NCBI GenBank assembly: GCA_018826645.1
Contig: JAHJZF010000036.1
Coordinates: forward strand, 1-7,311
DNA: 7,311 nucleotides
Direction: 5' to 3'
From: Patescibacteria group bacterium
Lineage (GTDB): Bacteria; Patescibacteriota; Minisyncoccia; UBA6257; Colwellbacteraceae
The translations under genes were made by a program, and so were the position numbers. The notes beneath the pieces are model-generated. The model did not search any database. It was not told where the DNA came from and saw nothing but the letters and a program-made list of their open reading frames with translations. This document shows, piece after piece, positions 5,950 to 7,311 of this stretch (position 1 is the first letter of the stretch; every line of letters starts with the position of its first letter).

Positions 5950-6183
5950 TTAAGCGACCTTTAGTGCTTTTTCTATCTTTCCGCGATTGAACCCTACTAG
6001 AATCTGTCCGTCGATGTCAAATACTGGTACTGCCATTTGCATAGATTTCTTTACCATTTCTTTCATAGCCTTATTGTCTTTGGTGATGTCCACCTCAATA
6101 AAAGAAATATTCTTCGTCTTGAAAAACTCTTTAGCCACCTTGCAATATTTGCAGAAGGGCGTTGTGTACATCTTTATAATCAT
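5950..6183 (-). CDS. Glutaredoxin-like CxxC thiol oxidoreductase
   Basis: 77 residues, a minimal glutaredoxin fold. The strand MIIKMYTTPF leads into the redox motif CKYC (11-14), followed by helix VAKEFFKTKNI, strand FIEVDITKD, the cis-proline segment AVPVFDIDG (51-59) and the closing VGFNRGKIEKAL helix. The pattern matches small glutaredoxin/NrdH/YruB-type proteins, which reduce disulfides with electrons from glutathione or directly from a thioredoxin-reductase-like flavoenzyme. The AhpF-like reductase about 400 bp downstream lacks its own thioredoxin-fold domain, making this the likely partner (inference). An AAAGGAA (6194-6200) 10 nt before the ATG is a plausible ribosome site overlapping the stop of the upstream gene; the 15-bp spacing indicates one transcript. 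Confidence 0.92.
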   Translation of the reverse strand: MIIKMYTTPFCKYCKVAKEFFKTKNISFIEVDITKDNKAMKEMVKKSMQMAVPVFDIDGQILVGFNRGKIEKALKVA

Positions 6184-6198
6184 TGGGTGGAATTTCCT

Positions 6199-6624
6199 TT
6201 ATTGTACAGGCGTTTCTTTATATCTACGAATAACTTGCATTACTTGGCTGTCTTCGCCGATCTTAGCTATGAACACCACCTGGTCACGATTTATCTGAAG
6301 CTTGTCTGGACCCCAAAAAGCAATCAAGTTAAGAGGAACTACCTGAAGAGTAGTTTGGCCCGGGTTCTCTGAATCAGGGACAGGCTGAATCACATGTACG
6401 TCCCCTAATTGAAGTTTGGGAAAACGATCAAGCTGACCAAAATAGGTGTCGCCGTTAGTGAGGTGGACGGCAACGTAAGATTTAGTAAGTATTTTATCGG
6501 CGTATAGATAGCCCCCAACCAGAAGCACTCCTAAAAACAAAACAGATAATATAATAACTATTTTTTTACTCATTAATTTATTTTTAATTCTCTTTGCCAT
6601 GCCTTTACGTTGAACAGTAAGCAT
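6199..6624 (-). CDS. Single-pass membrane-anchored hypothetical protein
   Basis: Up to 141 residues. A basic N-terminus (KRIKNKLMSKK) precedes one hydrophobic helix (about 22-41, IVIILSVLFLGVLLVGGYLY), with the rest probably outside: AVHLTNGDTYFGQLDRFP, then VVPLNLIAFWGPDKLQINRDQVVFIAKIGEDSQVMQVI. The NGDTYFG...FWGPDKLQINRDQVVF pattern resembles hypothetical proteins I associate with Parcubacteria; no function is known to me. Three starts are possible: 6624, 6600 (MAKR) and 6573 (MSKK). The longest is given. TATAAT on the minus strand (6637-6642) lies 12 nt before the first ATG. The later starts would leave more room for the divergent flippase promoter, and MSKK directly precedes the helix. 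First gene of the operon with the glutaredoxin and zinc-ribbon genes. Confidence 0.8.
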   Translation of the reverse strand: MLTVQRKGMAKRIKNKLMSKKIVIILSVLFLGVLLVGGYLYADKILTKSYVAVHLTNGDTYFGQLDRFPKLQLGDVHVIQPVPDSENPGQTTLQVVPLNLIAFWGPDKLQINRDQVVFIAKIGEDSQVMQVIRRYKETPVQ

Positions 6625-6645
6625 TATAAATCTATCATTATAGAT
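6625..6645. promoter_or_regulatory. Compact divergent promoter region with overlapping -10 elements
   Basis: Only 21 bp separate the divergent ATGs. On the minus strand TATAAT (6637-6642) serves the hypothetical-glutaredoxin-zinc-ribbon operon. On the + strand TATCAT (6633-6638), 7 nt before the flippase ATG, or TATAAA (6625-6630) are candidates. The two best hexamers overlap by 2 bp. A small inverted repeat TCTAT/ATAGA (6631-6635, 6640-6644) is centred here. No Shine-Dalgarno is visible for the flippase. Assigned by eye only. Confidence 0.4.
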
Positions 6646-7311
6646 ATGGCAAACTCCAAGTTGGGGAAATTTCTTTTAGACAACACAACCACTTCTCAAA
6701 CCATAGCTAAAAATACGTTTTGGCTCTCTTTTGGTGAGATAACCGGGCGGCTTCTAAGAGTTGGGCTTATATTCTATGCAGCGAGGGTGCTTGGTGCTGC
6801 TGGCTATGGAGTTTTCTCATATATGACCAGTCTTGCTGGAATATTAACGATCTTCGCAGACTTAGGGCTAAGCGGAATACTCATAAGAGAGGGTGCAAAA
6901 AGCGAAGAACTCAGAAAAACATATTTCGCCACATCTCTTTTCATTAAATTAATTATTGTCACCGGCAGTTTTGTTGTCATTATCCTGGTCGCCCCTCTTA
7001 TAACGGATATTCCATTATCTAGAACTCTTATATACGCAGTGGGATTATTGATAGTCTTCGATTCCCTTCGAGGATTCGGCAACGCCATTTTTCGAGCCGA
7101 AGAACAAATGCAATACGAAGCGGGGACCAGCATACTTACACAAATTATAATTGTTGCCGGAGGAATATACACCTTAACCTTTACGCCCTCACCAGAGAGC
7201 CTAGCAATTTCTTATGCGACTGGTTCAGCTGTAGGATTAATAATTGTCTCTTATTTGGTTAGAAAATATATTAGGGGTGTTTTTAAATTCTTCCGAAAAG
7301 ATTTAATAGTA
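6646..7311 (+). CDS. Wzx-like polysaccharide flippase / oligosaccharide transporter (3' end missing)
   Basis: The reading frame is open for 222 codons from the ATG to the end of the window without a stop. The N-terminus is typical of the RfbX/Wzx branch of the MOP exporter superfamily: TIAKNTFWLSFGEITGRLLRVGLIF (first helix), ARVLGAAGYGVFSYMTSLAGILTIFADLGLS, then GILIREGAK. Approximate helices are 25-46, 50-77, 96-121, 127-145, 160-179 and 185-205, with short charged loops (residues 84-91 and 146-157). Full-length members have about 400-480 residues and 12-14 helices, so about half is present. These proteins move lipid-linked oligosaccharides from the inner to the outer face of the membrane, so glycosyltransferase genes are expected to the right. 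A competing 122-codon minus-strand frame inside it has no family resemblance. Confidence 0.9.
   Translation, partial: MANSKLGKFLLDNTTTSQTIAKNTFWLSFGEITGRLLRVGLIFYAARVLGAAGYGVFSYMTSLAGILTIFADLGLSGILIREGAKSEELRKTYFATSLFIKLIIVTGSFVVIILVAPLITDIPLSRTLIYAVGLLIVFDSLRGFGNAIFRAEEQMQYEAGTSILTQIIIVAGGIYTLTFTPSPESLAISYATGSAVGLIIVSYLVRKYIRGVFKFFRKDLIV

Noticed and set aside
5987..6372. Two overlapping + strand frames across the glutaredoxin and hypothetical genes
   Set aside because: They are antisense to the glutaredoxin CxxC gene and the anchored protein, and have no recognisable motif.
6804..7172. 122-codon minus-strand frame inside the flippase
   Set aside because: The + strand frame is open for 222 codons with clear Wzx-like helices, and the minus frame has no family resemblance.

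Overview
The window looks like a chromosomal segment of a Patescibacteria/CPR (Parcubacteria-like) genome. That assignment is an inference. It rests on the compact layout, the multi-domain lamin-tail (LTD) surface protein with an N-terminal membrane anchor, a stand-alone PaaX/Cas2-like gene, weak or absent Shine-Dalgarno sequences and short lysine/glutamate-rich proteins. No rRNA or other taxonomic marker is present. No stretch longer than 100 bases lacks a gene, and no tRNA, rRNA or CRISPR array was seen.

Layout: (1) 1-1365, +, the 3' two-thirds of recG (branch-migration helicase), cut by the window edge. (2) 1379-3898, -, an 839-residue membrane-anchored protein with three clear LTD modules and one degenerate module, convergent with recG. 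(3) 3948-4605, an unusual unit: one small PaaX/Cas2-like gene (3997-4551, -) bracketed by perfect 21-bp inverted repeats. A second copy of the repeat beside the left one forms a near-perfect palindrome. (4) 4626-5558, -, a thioredoxin-reductase-like flavoprotein that resembles the C-terminal part of AhpF more than classical TrxB. (5) 5587-5621, a bidirectional intrinsic terminator. (6) 5642-6624, -, a compact three-gene operon: a membrane-anchored hypothetical protein, a CxxC glutaredoxin and a zinc-ribbon protein with a Pro/Ala/Glu tail. (7) 6646-7311, +, the start of a Wzx-like flippase, divergent from that operon across 21 bp and open to the window end.

Working together: the reductase and the glutaredoxin, about 400 bp apart on the same strand, plausibly form an electron-transfer pair (flavoprotein to small CxxC carrier), a split version of AhpF. 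The LTD protein carries regularly spaced cysteine pairs, one per module, as expected of a disulfide-stabilised extracytoplasmic protein. The flippase suggests a surface-polysaccharide locus to the right of the window.

The strongest candidate for something undescribed is the Cas2-like gene with its flanking repeats. It could be a minimal mobile or REP-like element, or an autoregulated gene with its operators. Several genes also have a -10-like hexamer 7-8 nt before the ATG, which suggests leaderless transcription.
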